In this document: positions 27,286 through 37,737 of the stretch, piece by piece
How the letters are laid out: every line of letters starts with the position of its first letter
Numbering within the stretch: the stretch's first letter is position 1
Origin: Rhodobacter sp.
Lineage (GTDB): Bacteria > Pseudomonadota > Alphaproteobacteria > Rhodobacterales > Rhodobacteraceae
Direction of reading: 5' to 3'
DNA: 64,000 nt
Assembly: GCA_027484985.1 (NCBI GenBank)
Contig: JAIXRW010000016.1
Coordinates: 1 to 64,000 of the forward strand
Made by a program: the position numbers and the translations under genes
Notes under the pieces: generated by a model
Databases searched by the model: none
The model's input: only the letters and a program-made list of their open reading frames with translations
What the model was told of the DNA's origin: nothing

Positions 27286-28509
27286 TCAGCGCGCCTTGGT
27301 GTCCAGCACGGCCGAGGCTGCAACCGGCGATGCCGTGGGCACCAGATTGGCGAAATGCCCCGTTCCCGCCGGCGCCGACCGCCGCGACATGCGCCACAGC
27401 GCATAGCCCGCCAGCGCGATGTAAAGCACCGCGATGAAAAGGAAAAACCCCGAAGGCCCCACCAGCCCCATCACCCAGCCCGTCACCACCGGCCCGAAAA
27501 TCGCGCCGAACCCGTTCAGAAAGATCATCCCCGCACTGGCGGCCGCCATGTCATCCTTGCCCAGAAAATCGTTGGTATAGGCGATCAGCAGCGCATAGAC
27601 GGGGTTGGTGATCCCACCCAGCAAAACCGCCGCCACCAGCAACAGCGAAAACGGCAGGTCAAAGGCGACAGGCACCAGCATCGCCACCGCACAGATGCCG
27701 CATAGCGCGGTAATCAGCTTGCGGCGGTCCATCCGGTCCGACAGCCAGCCGATGGGGTATTGCAGCACCAGCCCGCCCAGATAGATCGCCCCGATAAAGA
27801 CCGAGATGTCGCGCACCGACAGCCCCTTCATCGCCCCCCAGACCGAGGCCATGCCGAACATGGCCGAAAACACGCCCCCCGTCAGCAGCATCCCCGCACA
27901 ACCCAAGGGCGAAATGCGGAACAGCGCCCGAAAGCTCAGCGCCGCGGTCGATTCAAAGGTCGGCGCGGGCGTGGGCGCAAGAAGCAGCGGCAAAAAGGCC
28001 AGCGACACCAGCACCGACGGAATGACGAACAGCACGAAACCCGAAGGTTCCGCCACGTTCAGCAGGGCTTGGCTTGCGATGATCCCCACCATCTGCACGA
28101 TCATATAGGCCGAAAGCGCCTGCCCCCGCGTCTCGTTGGTGGCGGCATTGTTCAGCCAGCTTTCGGTGGTGATGTAGATGCCCGAAAAGCAGAACCCGAT
28201 CAGCACGCGCAGCAGCGACCACACGATCCAGTCGGGCGCCACGGGGTAAACCACCAGCACCGCCGAAATCACCGATCCCAGCGCCGCAAAGACGCGCACA
28301 TGGCCCACCTTGCGGATCATCGCGGGCGCCATGCGCGACCCGAACAGGAACCCCGCGAAATAGGCCGACATCACGATCGAGATCTCGAAGGTCGTAAACC
28401 CTTCGATACTGCCCCGTATCCCCAGCAAAGACCCCTGTATCCCGTTGCCCACCATAAGCAGCATGATGCCCAGCAGCAGCGGCCACGAGGTGGAAAGAAC
28501 GGTCAACAT
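27286..28509 (-). CDS. MFS transporter (YcaD-like)
   Basis: A 407-residue major facilitator with about twelve membrane segments (LLLGIMLLMVGNGIQGSLLG, ISIVMSAYFAGFLFGSRMAP, LLVAAVLLGGITNPVYALLI, GFFLFIAVLYIALAGYALWR). The early GNGIQGSLLGIRG and TTESWLNNAATNETRGQALS segments resemble the YcaD/CynX-like group of uncharacterised transporters often seen in alphaproteobacteria. The C-terminal 40 residues are soluble. Substrate unknown; neighbours (DUF924, queA) give no hint. Confidence 0.88.
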   Translation of the reverse strand: MLTVLSTSWPLLLGIMLLMVGNGIQGSLLGIRGSIEGFTTFEISIVMSAYFAGFLFGSRMAPAMIRKVGHVRVFAALGSVISAVLVVYPVAPDWIVWSLLRVLIGFCFSGIYITTESWLNNAATNETRGQALSAYMIVQMVGIIASQALLNVAEPSGFVLFVIPSVLVSLAFLPLLLAPTPAPTFESTAALSFRALFRISPLGCAGMLLTGGVFSAMFGMASVWGAMKGLSVRDISVFIGAIYLGGLVLQYPIGWLSDRMDRRKLITALCGICAVAMLVPVAFDLPFSLLLVAAVLLGGITNPVYALLIAYTNDFLGKDDMAAASAGMIFLNGFGAIFGPVVTGWVMGLVGPSGFFLFIAVLYIALAGYALWRMSRRSAPAGTGHFANLVPTASPVAASAVLDTKAR

Positions 28510-28599
28510 GGCGGCGGCTTTCTGGAACGGGACAGGGCCAAGGTAGCAGCAGGCGCGGGCAAATCCATGCAGATTACGACCGCGCCACCGCCGGTTGCG

Positions 28600-29634
28600 T
28601 CAGGGCACCAGCAAGGACGAGTCCCCATAGCTGAAAAAGCGGTAACGGTTCGTGACCGCATGGTCATAGATCGCCCTGATGCGGTCCGCCCCCATCAGCG
28701 CCGATACCAGCATCATCAGCGTCGATTTGGGCAGGTGGAAATTCGTCATCAGCGCATCGGTGATGCGGAAGTCAAAACCCGGATAGATGAAAATGTCGGT
28801 GGGCCCCGTCCAAGGCTCCATCCTGCCCGACCGCCCCGCGCTTTCGATCAGCCGCAGCGCGGTGGTGCCCACCGGAATGACGCGCCCCCCCGCCGCCTTG
28901 GTCGCGTTGATCTCGGCCGCGGCCTTTGGCGTCACCTCGCCCCATTCGGCATGCATCTTGTGGGTCGTCACATCCTCGACCTTCACGGGCAAAAAGGTGC
29001 CCCCGCCCACATGCAGCGTCACTTCGGTGAACTGCACGCCCATCGCGGCCAAGGTTTCCAGCAATTCACGGTCGAAATGGAGCGAGGCTGTCGGTGCCGC
29101 CACAGCGCCCGAATGGCGGGCAAAGACGGTCTGGTAATCGTCGCGGTCCTGCGCATCGGGGGCGCGTTTGGCGGCGATATAGGGCGGCAGCGGCATCGCC
29201 CCCGCTTCGGCCAGTGCGGCATCGAAATCGTCGCCCGTCAGGTTGAACTCAAGCCGCAGATCGGTTTCGCCCTTTTCCGCCACCGTGGCCGACAGCGCGT
29301 CGGAAAAGCGGATCACCTCGCCCGCGTTCACCTTGCGCAGCGGCTTTGCCAGCGCCTTCCAGCCCCCCGCCGCCTGCGGCTCAAGCAGCGTGATCTCGAT
29401 CTTCGCCACCGCCGCGCCCCGCGCCCGGGTGCCGGTCAGACGGGCGGGAATGACGCGAGTGTTGTTCAGCACCAGCCGGTCGCCGGGGCGGAAAATCTGC
29501 GGCAGGTCATAGACATGCCGGTCGCTGATGGCATCGCCCTCGGCCAACAGCAGCCGCGCATGGGTGCGGGGCTTGGCGGGCCGCGTGGCGATCAGATCTT
29601 CGGGCAGGTCGAAATCGAAATCGGAAAGTTTCAT
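28600..29634 (-). CDS. queA: S-adenosylmethionine:tRNA ribosyltransferase-isomerase
   Basis: QueA (344 residues) transfers and isomerises the ribosyl part of SAM onto preQ1-tRNA to form epoxyqueuosine. Blocks seen: [20 protein letters not shown] at the start, [40 protein letters not shown] and a C-terminal [20 protein letters not shown]. Its ATG overlaps the stop of the preceding large AsmA-like gene (ATGA), so both are coupled. The tgt gene of the same pathway lies 33 kb away in this window. Confidence 0.96.
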   Translation of the reverse strand: MKLSDFDFDLPEDLIATRPAKPRTHARLLLAEGDAISDRHVYDLPQIFRPGDRLVLNNTRVIPARLTGTRARGAAVAKIEITLLEPQAAGGWKALAKPLRKVNAGEVIRFSDALSATVAEKGETDLRLEFNLTGDDFDAALAEAGAMPLPPYIAAKRAPDAQDRDDYQTVFARHSGAVAAPTASLHFDRELLETLAAMGVQFTEVTLHVGGGTFLPVKVEDVTTHKMHAEWGEVTPKAAAEINATKAAGGRVIPVGTTALRLIESAGRSGRMEPWTGPTDIFIYPGFDFRITDALMTNFHLPKSTLMMLVSALMGADRIRAIYDHAVTNRYRFFSYGDSSLLVP

Positions 29635-32600
29635 CCGCCAGTGTCCTTGAGTTTGGGCGGGGCGCTGCGGAACAATTCGCGGAACCGTCCCGGCGTCAGG
29701 ATCGACAGCGGGTTGACCGAAACCGTCGCCCCCGCCGCATTGCCGTTGACCGCGTAGTTAAAGCCGAACAACCCTTCGCCCCGTCGTGTGAAAATGGCAC
29801 CGATACCGTTCAACAGATAAAGCGGCGAAACCACGCCTTGCAGGTGCATCTCTTTGGTTTCCGTGCCGTAAACCCCCGCCAGCGAAACCCCCAGCGATGC
29901 CCCCACCGCCGAGGCGCGGGTAATCTGCACCGCCCCCGGCACCAGCGTGAACTCGCCCACCGCCTCGTTGAACAACAGCCCCTCGCCGTTCAGCTGTTCC
30001 AGCAGCCCCACCACCGAAACCGCCGACAGCAGTTCGGCAAGAACCGGCGCGTCGGCCACGCGCACCCGCTCGATCCGGGCGCTGCCGGCATAGCTGCCGG
30101 GCCGGTCTGTCGGGGTCAGCGTCATATCCAGCCGCCCACCCCGGGCCGAGGTAAAGACCCCCGCGCTGTCCAGCACCGCGCCCGCATTTTCCGACTGGAT
30201 ACGCACCGCCGATCCCTGCGGCGAAGGCACCACCGTGCCGCGAATGGCGGCGATGCCGTTCACCAGCGCGGTGAAACTGCCGTTGAAGCCGCCGCGCGGG
30301 GTGAAATCACCCTTGAAACCGGTCAGTTGCAGGTCGTTCGAAATGCGGACCGAATCCAGCGTTGCGGCAATCGGCACATCGCCCCCCGCCGCCCCGCCCG
30401 TGCCCGCCATGCGGCGGATGTCGATGCGCCCGCCGGTCAGCGCCACGGCCACCGGCCGCCCCGCCCCGCGCCCCGTGATGGCCGCCCCCCCCTCGAACCA
30501 GCTGCCCAAGGTCACCGTGTCAAAGCGCGCCTCGTCCAACCCGCCATCGGCGCGAAAGCTGACCCGCCCCGCCGCCGAAAGGCCCGGCGCGTCAAGGTCC
30601 AGCCGGTTCACCACGGGTGGTTGCGACAGCAGCGCCTCGACCGACAGCCGCCCCTTTGCATCGGCGGGCTTGGCCCAGCCCGTCCCCGGCAGGGCCATGC
30701 TGATGCGGTTCAGGTCCGACACCAGCGTCAGACGCGGCGGCGCCCCCATGGGCAGGGCAATCGTCACCTGTGCCTGTCCGGTGCCCGAAAGCATGGTGTC
30801 GGGCAGGCCCAGATTGAATTCCCGCACTGTCAGGGGCGAAAGCTCGGCGCTGCCCTCGATCCGCGCGCCGGTAGCGGCATCGGGGCCAAAGGGCTGCCAG
30901 AAGGTTACGTCAAACGGCACCGCCCCCACCTTGCCCACCCCCGAGATGCGAAGCCCCTTCGGATCGGCCCCGACCGACAACAGCCCCGCCGTTACCGCCT
31001 TGGCCTTGACCAGACGATCTGACATGAACCCTTCGATCCGGCCGGTGACGGCAAAGCTTACATCCCGCGGCATCACGCGCGGGATCAGCGGAAAGCGCAG
31101 CACCGCGTCCAGTTGCGCCTGCCCCTCGCCAATCTCGACCGGCCGCTTGGCTTTGGTCAGAAAGTGAAAGGGCGGCTCGTCCATGATCGACAGCGCCGCC
31201 GTCAGGCTTGAGCGTGTTTTCAGCCGCACCTCGGCCTGTGCGGGCTTTTGCAGGATGTCCAGCACCGAAAACACCGACCCCGCCATGTCGATCGCCCCGC
31301 CCTTGGGGGCCATGACGCTGCCCTTGGCCAGAACGGCGGTATAGGTCTGCCCGTCCAGCGTGGCATAGCCGCTGGCGCCGGTGATGGGCGGCAGGGTGTT
31401 GATGAACCGCACCTCGGCATCGCGGAAATCATAGCCCACTTGCAGGCGCGTCGGTTTGCCCGGCGCGATCCGCAGCGCCGAACGCACATTGGTCAGCCGC
31501 CCCTTGGGCACATTGTCGATCAGCCATTGCCGCGTCTGCGGCACAAGTGCCAGAGGCCAAAGCTGCAACAGGTTGTCCGTGGTAATTTCGTCCAGCGCCA
31601 TATCGACCGAACTGCGCCACCCCTTGGCATCGGCCCCCACCGACCCCTGCGCCACCAACCGGTGCCCGCTTTCGACCAGCGCCACCTGCCCGATATCGAT
31701 GCGGAACGGATCAAGCCGCAGCCGCAGATCGACCGCCCCCTCGCTAAAGCGCAGCGGCTTTTCGAACAGGCCCGCCGGATCGACCATCGCCTCGGACACA
31801 TGCACCTGCATCAGAAAGGATTTCGGCATCCGGCTGCCAAGCGGTCCGGTCAGGTATTCGCCCGCCGCCGATTGCAGATAGGTCTGCCCCGTCGCCTTGA
31901 TCCGCAGCGCGGGGCTGTCCACGTTCAGCGTGGTCAGCTTCATCCGGCCGCGGTCGGGATCATAGGTGAATTCCAGCGCCGCGCGGTCAAAGGCGATGGG
32001 GGCCGCCGCCTCGGTCGGGCGCAGGGCGCCCTTGCCCACGGTCAGGCTTGCCTCAAGCGCGGAAATGCCCGCTTCGCCCAGCGTGGCGGCAAAACGGCCC
32101 GAAATGGGCGCATCCAGCACGCGCAGCGCCGCCAGAAGCGGCGATTGGTCGGCAATGTCGCGCGCGGCGACCTGATCGACCGTTGCGCTGATGCGGGCCT
32201 CGGTCGTGGCCTTGTCCGACACGATGGTCAGCACGGCCTGCGCGGGGGGGCGGCCCGCATTTTCCATGGTGATGCCCAGTTCGGCGCGAATGTCGCGCGG
32301 GCGGTTCTCAAGCCGCAGGCGCCCGTCGCCCACAGCCCAGTTGCGCCCCGTCCGGTCATCGCGCAGCGAAAGCGCCAGCGCATCGGCCTCGATCTCTTGC
32401 AGCCGTGACAGCAGCGGCAGGCCAAAGGCGGCATCGACCAGATCGAACAGCGCGGGAATCCCGTCGATCCGCGTTCCCAACTGCCCCTGCCCCAGCGCAA
32501 GGTCAAAGCGGCCATCGGCATCGCGGTGCAGATCGATCCGCGCGCCGCTGATCCGCAGGCTGCGCGGGCGCAACTGCCCATCCAGCAGCGCGTCAAGGTC

Positions 32601-33020
32601 AAAGACGATGCCGGTTTCAGGCAGGGTCAGGATCGGCGCCCCCGCCGCGTTCAAAAGCCGCAGATCGTCAAGCCGCAGGCGCGGAACCCAGCCCCCCTCG
32701 ACCCCGATCTCGATCCCCCCCAGCGCCAGCGCCCCTTCCGGCAGCGGCCCCGCCAGCGACCGGTTCAAGCGCGCCTCGGCCTCGGCCACCATCCAGACCG
32801 GCAGGCGGATCGCGGCCCCCGTGGCGCCCAGCGTCACGAACAGCGCGACCAACCCCGCCACCAGCAGCGCCAGCACCCCCAACAGGCCATGCGGCCGCAG
32901 GCTGCGCCGCCGAACGGGCGGAGGCGGGGGCGCCGGTTGCGCCGCCCCGTCCGGTGGCATGTGCGGTGCCGTGTCCGATGCCGTGTCCGGTGTCGCGCCG
33001 TGATCGGTGCTGTGATCCAT
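29631..33020 (-). CDS. AsmA/YhdP-like large envelope protein (DUF3971)
   Basis: A 1129-residue protein with a short Pro/His-rich cytoplasmic N-terminus, one membrane helix ([20 protein letters not shown], about residues 45-65) and a very long beta-rich periplasmic region. The region contains AsmA-like repeats and the C-terminal part [20 protein letters not shown] and [15 protein letters not shown]. In enteric bacteria YhdP, TamB and AsmA proteins form bridge-like conduits for phospholipid transport to the outer membrane, and this is the likely role. AGGGAAAG before ATG 33020 supports the start. It is coupled to queA. Confidence 0.88.
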   Translation of the reverse strand: MDHSTDHGATPDTASDTAPHMPPDGAAQPAPPPPPVRRRSLRPHGLLGVLALLVAGLVALFVTLGATGAAIRLPVWMVAEAEARLNRSLAGPLPEGALALGGIEIGVEGGWVPRLRLDDLRLLNAAGAPILTLPETGIVFDLDALLDGQLRPRSLRISGARIDLHRDADGRFDLALGQGQLGTRIDGIPALFDLVDAAFGLPLLSRLQEIEADALALSLRDDRTGRNWAVGDGRLRLENRPRDIRAELGITMENAGRPPAQAVLTIVSDKATTEARISATVDQVAARDIADQSPLLAALRVLDAPISGRFAATLGEAGISALEASLTVGKGALRPTEAAAPIAFDRAALEFTYDPDRGRMKLTTLNVDSPALRIKATGQTYLQSAAGEYLTGPLGSRMPKSFLMQVHVSEAMVDPAGLFEKPLRFSEGAVDLRLRLDPFRIDIGQVALVESGHRLVAQGSVGADAKGWRSSVDMALDEITTDNLLQLWPLALVPQTRQWLIDNVPKGRLTNVRSALRIAPGKPTRLQVGYDFRDAEVRFINTLPPITGASGYATLDGQTYTAVLAKGSVMAPKGGAIDMAGSVFSVLDILQKPAQAEVRLKTRSSLTAALSIMDEPPFHFLTKAKRPVEIGEGQAQLDAVLRFPLIPRVMPRDVSFAVTGRIEGFMSDRLVKAKAVTAGLLSVGADPKGLRISGVGKVGAVPFDVTFWQPFGPDAATGARIEGSAELSPLTVREFNLGLPDTMLSGTGQAQVTIALPMGAPPRLTLVSDLNRISMALPGTGWAKPADAKGRLSVEALLSQPPVVNRLDLDAPGLSAAGRVSFRADGGLDEARFDTVTLGSWFEGGAAITGRGAGRPVAVALTGGRIDIRRMAGTGGAAGGDVPIAATLDSVRISNDLQLTGFKGDFTPRGGFNGSFTALVNGIAAIRGTVVPSPQGSAVRIQSENAGAVLDSAGVFTSARGGRLDMTLTPTDRPGSYAGSARIERVRVADAPVLAELLSAVSVVGLLEQLNGEGLLFNEAVGEFTLVPGAVQITRASAVGASLGVSLAGVYGTETKEMHLQGVVSPLYLLNGIGAIFTRRGEGLFGFNYAVNGNAAGATVSVNPLSILTPGRFRELFRSAPPKLKDTGG

Positions 33021-33121
33021 CTTTCCCTGCTTGCGGGGGCCTTGTGCGGGGATTGCCTTTATCTTTGTCCAAAGGCAACTAGAACCCAAGGCCATGGTCT
33101 TCAAAATGCAAGGAGCCGCGC

Positions 33122-33583
33122 ATGATCACCGCAGGAGCAGCCGCCCCCGATTTCACCCTTCCGCGCGATGGCGGGGCCAACGTCACCCTGTCCGCCTTTC
33201 GCCCCGGCAAGGTGGTGCTGTATTTCTACCCCAAGGACGACACGCCCGGCTGCACGCTGGAAGCGCAGGATTTCACCGCCCGCATGGCCGATTTCGCCGC
33301 CGCGAACACAACCGTGATCGGCATCTCGAAAGACAGCGTCAAGGCGCATGACAAGTTCTGCAAGAAGCACGGGCTTGGCGTGATCCTTGCCTCGGACGAG
33401 AACGGCCATACCTGCGAAGATTACGGCGTCTGGCTGGAAAAAAGCATGTATGGCAAAACCTATATGGGGATCGAGCGGACCACCGTGCTGATCGACGGCG
33501 CGGGCACCGTTGCGCAGGTCTGGAACAAGGTCAGCGTCAAGGGCCATGCCGACGAGGTGCTGGCCGCGGCCCGCGCCCTGTGA
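33122..33583 (+). CDS. bcp: Thiol peroxidase of the Bcp/PrxQ family
   Basis: A 153-residue PrxQ-type peroxiredoxin that reduces peroxides with thioredoxin. The peroxidatic cysteine is Cys44 in YPKDDTPGCTLEAQDF. The position five residues on, where E. coli Bcp has its resolving cysteine, is Gln49; instead Cys80 lies 36 residues away, the spacing reported for PrxQ enzymes whose resolving cysteine is in helix 3. Cys98 is also present. It is divergent from the AsmA-like gene and its TGA overlaps a possible GTG start of the next gene. Confidence 0.93.
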   Translation: MITAGAAAPDFTLPRDGGANVTLSAFRPGKVVLYFYPKDDTPGCTLEAQDFTARMADFAAANTTVIGISKDSVKAHDKFCKKHGLGVILASDENGHTCEDYGVWLEKSMYGKTYMGIERTTVLIDGAGTVAQVWNKVSVKGHADEVLAAARAL

Positions 33584-34413
33584 CGGGGCAGATGACGCTT
33601 TCACTGGCGCAGCGGGCGGTTCAGGTGCTGAACACGGCGGACGGGCGGGCGAAAACCGCCCTGTCGCGCGCCCATGCGGCCGACTGGTTCGCCGCCCGTG
33701 CGGCGGGCGCGCCCCTGCCGCTGGGCCGCGCCGCGGCGCCCGACCGCCCCGCCCGCCCCGAAAAGCCCGATCTGCTCGATCCGCGCGATGTGCCGCGCCG
33801 CAGGCACGGTTCGCCCGCCGGACGCATCGCCCTGCTGCATGCGGTCGCGCATATCGAGTTGAATGCCGTCGATCTGCACTGGGATATCATCGCCCGCTTC
33901 ACCGACCAGCCCATGCCGCTGGGCTTTTACGATGACTGGGTCAAGGCGGCTGACGAAGAATCAAAACATTTCAACCTGATATCCGACTGTCTTGAAGCAG
34001 CGGGCAGCCATTATGGCGCCCTTGCCGCCCATGCCGGCATGTGGCGGGCCGCCGAAGACACCGCCCAAGACCTGCTTGGCCGCCTTGCCGTGGTGCCCAT
34101 GGTGCTCGAGGCGCGCGGGCTTGATGTGACCCCCGGCATGATCGAGATTTTCCGCAAGGCGGGCGAAACCGGCGCCATCGCCGCGCTGGAAACCATCTAT
34201 GCCGAAGAGGTGGGCCATGTCGCCTATGGCTCGAAATGGTTCAACTGGCTGTGCGGCCGCGACGGGCTTGACCCCAAAGAGGTGTTCCACCGCCTTGTGC
34301 GCCACTATTTCCACGGCGCCCTGAAGCCCCCCTTCAACGAAGAAAAACGCGCCGAAGCGGGCATCCCGCCCGATTTCTATTGGCCGCTGGCCGACGATCT
34401 GCCTGCGCGCTGA
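33580..34413 (+). CDS. DUF455 ferritin-like protein
   Basis: A 277-residue protein (273 if the ATG at 33592 is used) of the DUF455 family, which has a ferritin-like four-helix bundle. Candidate metal ligands are in HAVAHIELNAVDLHWDII (about 88-105), ADEESKHFNLISDCLEAA and AEEVGHVAYGSKWFNWL, i.e. the E..H and ExxH pairs expected for a di-iron site. Function is unknown; related proteins include MiaE-like hydroxylases. The GTG at 33580 overlaps the bcp stop, suggesting coupled translation with a peroxiredoxin. Confidence 0.86.
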   Translation: MTGQMTLSLAQRAVQVLNTADGRAKTALSRAHAADWFAARAAGAPLPLGRAAAPDRPARPEKPDLLDPRDVPRRRHGSPAGRIALLHAVAHIELNAVDLHWDIIARFTDQPMPLGFYDDWVKAADEESKHFNLISDCLEAAGSHYGALAAHAGMWRAAEDTAQDLLGRLAVVPMVLEARGLDVTPGMIEIFRKAGETGAIAALETIYAEEVGHVAYGSKWFNWLCGRDGLDPKEVFHRLVRHYFHGALKPPFNEEKRAEAGIPPDFYWPLADDLPAR

Positions 34414-34417
34414 CCTG

Positions 34418-34705
34418 TCAGAACAGGAAATCCGCCGTCATTTGCCTGTGGCTGCCCCTGACGAACAATTCCACACCCGCCGTCCGGTCGCCGGTATAGT
34501 CGATCAGCACCTGCGTGCCCCCGGCCCCGCGCAACAGCCCCGTAATGCCGATATCGCCCAGATCGATGTCGTCGCCTGCGGTGAAATCGCAGATCGTGTC
34601 ACGCGCCGTGCCCAAACCGGACTGGGCGCTGAAAAGCAAGTGATCCGCCCCCGCCCCGCCCATCAGCGTGTCGGCCCCGTCTTCGCCGCGCGGCAAGCGG
34701 GCTGA
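34418..34705 (-). pseudogene. Remnant of a secreted RTX (calcium-binding repeat) protein C-terminus
   Basis: The leftward frame contains GEDGADTLMGGAGADHLLFS, one RTX-type glycine/aspartate repeat, then DTICDFTAGDDIDLGDIGIT and ends VRGSHRQMTADFLF, the usual C-terminal segment of serralysin-like proteins secreted by type I systems. Only one repeat remains, no catalytic domain or start is recognisable, and the upstream frame (MIIIDYPEGVGRGPARQV) looks random. I read this as the 3' end of a decayed gene, although a very short secreted protein is possible. Confidence 0.65.
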
Positions 34706-34984
34706 ATGGCAAATCCGTTCGGCCCCGCCGGTCAACCTGGACGCACAAGGTTGCCGAACCTGCCGTGCGGGGCCGCGACCTACCCCTTCCGGATAGTCAA
34801 TAATAATCAAGGTTTACGGAACAAAGCGGGCTTCGGCGGGTTTATGCCGATTATCGGCGGAAATCGGGGGCCCGCTTGGGCCATCTGGTCAAAATTGTTG
34901 CGACCTCGGGTCGTGCTGGCTAAGCAAAGCTGTCTCCGAACGGAGGCGTCCCTTACTGTTCAGCCACGATCGGACCCTTCGGAA

Positions 34985-36325
34985 GTGCTCAGCCGTGTCT
35001 CCTACAGGATCAATGCCGCGCTCGAACGCCGCCTGCCGGAACAGCGCCTGTTCCTGAAATCGGATGCTGATACCCGCTTTATCCGCCTACGGCCTGTGAC
35101 GCAGGCGCTGGTGCTGGGCGGGGGCGCGCTGTTCGTGGCCTGGACGATCCTTGCCACCGCCATCCTGCTGATGGACAATATCGGCGCCGGATCGTCGCGC
35201 GAACAGGCCCAACGCCAGCAAGCCGTGTTCGAAGAACGCCTCAACCGCATGTCAGACGACCGCGACCGCCGCGCCGAGGAAACGCTGCGCGCTCAGCAAC
35301 GCTTTAACCTTGCCCTGCGCCAGGTGGCCGAGATGCAGTCGCGCCTGCTCGCCTCGGAAGACCGACGCCGCGAACTGGAAACCGGTGTCGATGTCATCCA
35401 GAAAACATTGCGCCGCACCATCAAGGAACGCGATGAGGCGCGCGCCACCCTTGCCTCGGTCACTTATGCCTCGTCGCAGGAAAAGGGGTCGGCCCGTGGT
35501 GCCGAAGGCAAGGCCAAGGATACCGAAGCCACCCTTGCCTATCTGTCCGATGCCTTGGGCATGACCGCGCAGGAACGCGATGACATGGCCCGCACCGCCG
35601 CAACCGCCGATGCCCGCACCGCCGAGGTTGAAACCGAAAAGCGGCTGATGCAGCGCCGCACCGACGAGATTTTCGCCAAGCTCGAGGATGCGCTGACCAT
35701 CTCGGTGGAACCCCTCGACAAGATGTTCCGCAATGCGGGCCTGTCCCCCGATGACCTGATCGCCACCGTCCGAAAGGGCTATTCCGGTCAGGGCGGGCCG
35801 CTCGGGCCGATCACTTTGTCCACCTCGGGCCTGTCGGGCTCGCCGGAAGAGACGCGCGCCAATGCCTTGCTCGACAGTCTTGACCGCATGAACATGTACC
35901 GCATCGCCGCCTTCAAGGCGCCCTTCTCGATGCCGGTCAACACGGCCGTGCGCTATACCAGCGGCTTTGGCGGCCGTGACGACCCCTTTGGCCGTGGCCA
36001 CCGCAAGCACGAAGGGCAGGATATGGCCGGCAGCTATGGCGCGCCGATCCTTGCCACCGCCGACGGGGTGGTGACACATGCAGGCTGGGAATCGGGTTAC
36101 GGGCGGCTTGTCTCGATCCGCCATGCCTATGGGCTGGAAACCCGCTATGGCCACCTGTCGCAGATCCGCGTCAATGTCGGCGATAAGGTATCGCGCGGAG
36201 ACCGGATTGGTGATATGGGAAATTCTGGGCGTTCGACCGGAACCCACCTCCACTACGAGATCCGGGTCAACGGCAAGGCAATCAACCCGATGACCTTCAT
36301 AAAGGCAGCGCGAGATGTTTTCTAA
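34985..36325 (+). CDS. Membrane-anchored M23 metallopeptidase (bactofilin-associated, LmdC-like)
   Basis: About 446 residues: a short cytoplasmic N-terminus (MLSRVSYRINAALERRLPEQ), one membrane helix (TQALVLGGGALFVAWTILAT), a long coiled coil (ERLNRMSDDRDRRAEETLRA onwards) and a C-terminal LytM/M23 domain with zinc ligands in GRGHRKHEGQDMAGSYG and GTHLHYEIRVNG. Such enzymes cut peptidoglycan crosslinks. The start is uncertain: GTG 34985 fits the cytoplasmic tail, while longer frames reach 34706 without family signal. The next gene is a bactofilin overlapping by 11 bases, the known pairing of a bactofilin scaffold with its M23 hydrolase. Confidence 0.88.
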   Translation: MLSRVSYRINAALERRLPEQRLFLKSDADTRFIRLRPVTQALVLGGGALFVAWTILATAILLMDNIGAGSSREQAQRQQAVFEERLNRMSDDRDRRAEETLRAQQRFNLALRQVAEMQSRLLASEDRRRELETGVDVIQKTLRRTIKERDEARATLASVTYASSQEKGSARGAEGKAKDTEATLAYLSDALGMTAQERDDMARTAATADARTAEVETEKRLMQRRTDEIFAKLEDALTISVEPLDKMFRNAGLSPDDLIATVRKGYSGQGGPLGPITLSTSGLSGSPEETRANALLDSLDRMNMYRIAAFKAPFSMPVNTAVRYTSGFGGRDDPFGRGHRKHEGQDMAGSYGAPILATADGVVTHAGWESGYGRLVSIRHAYGLETRYGHLSQIRVNVGDKVSRGDRIGDMGNSGRSTGTHLHYEIRVNGKAINPMTFIKAARDVF

Positions 36326-36821
36326 AAGCAAGATCAACGAACCTGCACCCAAAGCGGCCGAGCCTGAACGCCCGAAAATGCCCGATCCGGTCGCGCCCAA
36401 GCCTGCGTCAGATTTCATGCCCTCGGCCCCCAAGGTAAAGGCGGCGGCCTCGGTGCTTTCATCGGACCTGACGGTCGTGGGCAACCTGCGCACCACCGGC
36501 GATATCCAGGTTGAAGGCACGGTCGAAGGCGACATCCGCGCGCATCTGTTGACGGTCGGCGAAAGCGCCACCATCCGGGGCGAGATCGTGGCAGATGACA
36601 TCGTGGTCAACGGCCGCGTCGTGGGCCGCGTGCGCGGGCTGAAGGTGCGCCTTACCGCCACCGCGCGGGTCGAAGGCGACATCATCCACAAAACCATTGC
36701 CATCGAAAGCGGCGCGCATTTCGAAGGGTCGGTCCAGCGGCAGGATGACCCCCTGTCGAATGGCCGCCCCTCGGCCCCGGTTACGCCTGTCACCACGGGG
36801 CCCGCTTCTGCCGCCGAATAA
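36315..36821 (+). CDS. Bactofilin (polymer-forming cytoskeletal protein)
   Basis: A 168-residue bactofilin. A disordered Pro/Lys-rich N-terminus (residues 1-45) precedes the right-handed beta-helix core (about 50-140: LTVVGNLRTTGDIQVEGTVE, GDIRAHLLTVGESATIRGEI, VNGRVVGRVRGLKV) and a disordered tail. Bactofilins polymerise without nucleotide and place cell-wall enzymes. The N-terminal segment often binds the membrane or a partner such as the M23 peptidase encoded just upstream, whose stop this start overlaps by 11 bases. Confidence 0.93.
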   Translation: MFSKSKINEPAPKAAEPERPKMPDPVAPKPASDFMPSAPKVKAAASVLSSDLTVVGNLRTTGDIQVEGTVEGDIRAHLLTVGESATIRGEIVADDIVVNGRVVGRVRGLKVRLTATARVEGDIIHKTIAIESGAHFEGSVQRQDDPLSNGRPSAPVTPVTTGPASAAE

Positions 36822-36846
36822 CATCGGGCGATCTTCCGTCTGTCAG

Positions 36847-36868
36847 GGGCGCCTACGGGCGCCCTTTG
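36847..36868. terminator. Terminator between the bactofilin and DUF2189 genes
   Basis: GGGCGCC, TACG loop, GGCGCCC, TTTGT. It lies 25 bases after the bactofilin stop and abuts the end of the convergent gene. Confidence 0.75.
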
Positions 36869-37654
36869 TCATGCCCAGATCACCGCACGGCGGTAAAGAT
36901 GCCATGACGCATGGCCCAGCACCGGCAGCACGACCAGCAGGCCAAAGAACAGCGCCGCCATTCCCAGAAACACCATCCCTGCGATCAGCGCCCCCCAGCC
37001 CAGCATCAGCACCGGATTGGTCCTGACCAGCGCGACCGAACTCAGCATCGCGGTGACGAAATCCACCTCGCGGTCATCCAGCAGCATCGGCAGGCTGATC
37101 ACGGTCAGCGCATAAAGCAGCGTGGCCAGCGCGGCCCCCACCGCCGTGCCGAAGGCCAGCATCGCCAGCCCCTCGGGCGTGGCAAACACCGCCAGCGAGG
37201 ATGACACATTGACCAATGTGGCCTGCCCCAGAAACAGCGCAAAGATCATATGGGCCAGAAAATTCCAGAACAGGAAGAACACCACCACCACCACCGCCAT
37301 CGACGGGATCTGGCGATCCTTCTGGCGGAACACCGCGCCCAGCACCCCGGCCAGCCGCAGCCCCTGCCCCGCCTCGCGCCTGCGGCTGATTTCATAGAAC
37401 CCGCAGGCGATGAAAGGGCCAAGAATAGGAAAGCCGGCCCCCGCAGGCAGCGTCCACCAGACCTGCCCCTTGGCGGTAAAGGCAAAGACCAGCAACCAGC
37501 CGCCGATCACATAGACCAGCGAAAAGAACGCACCATAAAAGGGCTCGGCCAGAAAATCGCGCCAGCCCTGCCGCAGCGCATGGGTCAGGTCCGACAGGTC
37601 AAGCGCCAGCACCTCGGGCACGGCGCGGGGCGGGTTTGTCGTCTGCTCGGCCAT
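36869..37654 (-). CDS. DUF2189 family membrane protein
   Basis: A 261-residue inner-membrane protein with about six helices. The N-terminal soluble part VLALDLSDLTHALRQGWRDF and AEPFYGAFFSLVYVIGGWLL match DUF2189, and later helices include MAVVVVVFFLFWNFLAHMIF and the C-terminal GMVFLGMAALFFGLLVVLPV followed by HASWHLYRRAV. The family has been loosely linked to cytochrome-oxidase loci in some bacteria, but no function is established and no such genes are here. Confidence 0.85.
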   Translation of the reverse strand: MAEQTTNPPRAVPEVLALDLSDLTHALRQGWRDFLAEPFYGAFFSLVYVIGGWLLVFAFTAKGQVWWTLPAGAGFPILGPFIACGFYEISRRREAGQGLRLAGVLGAVFRQKDRQIPSMAVVVVVFFLFWNFLAHMIFALFLGQATLVNVSSSLAVFATPEGLAMLAFGTAVGAALATLLYALTVISLPMLLDDREVDFVTAMLSSVALVRTNPVLMLGWGALIAGMVFLGMAALFFGLLVVLPVLGHASWHLYRRAVIWA

Positions 37655-37737
37655 CGCGTTCCCCTTTGCGCGCGATGGTAATCACGCGGCATCGGGGGCG
37701 CAAAGATGTATCTCGGGCCGATCTATCGGCGCGGGGC

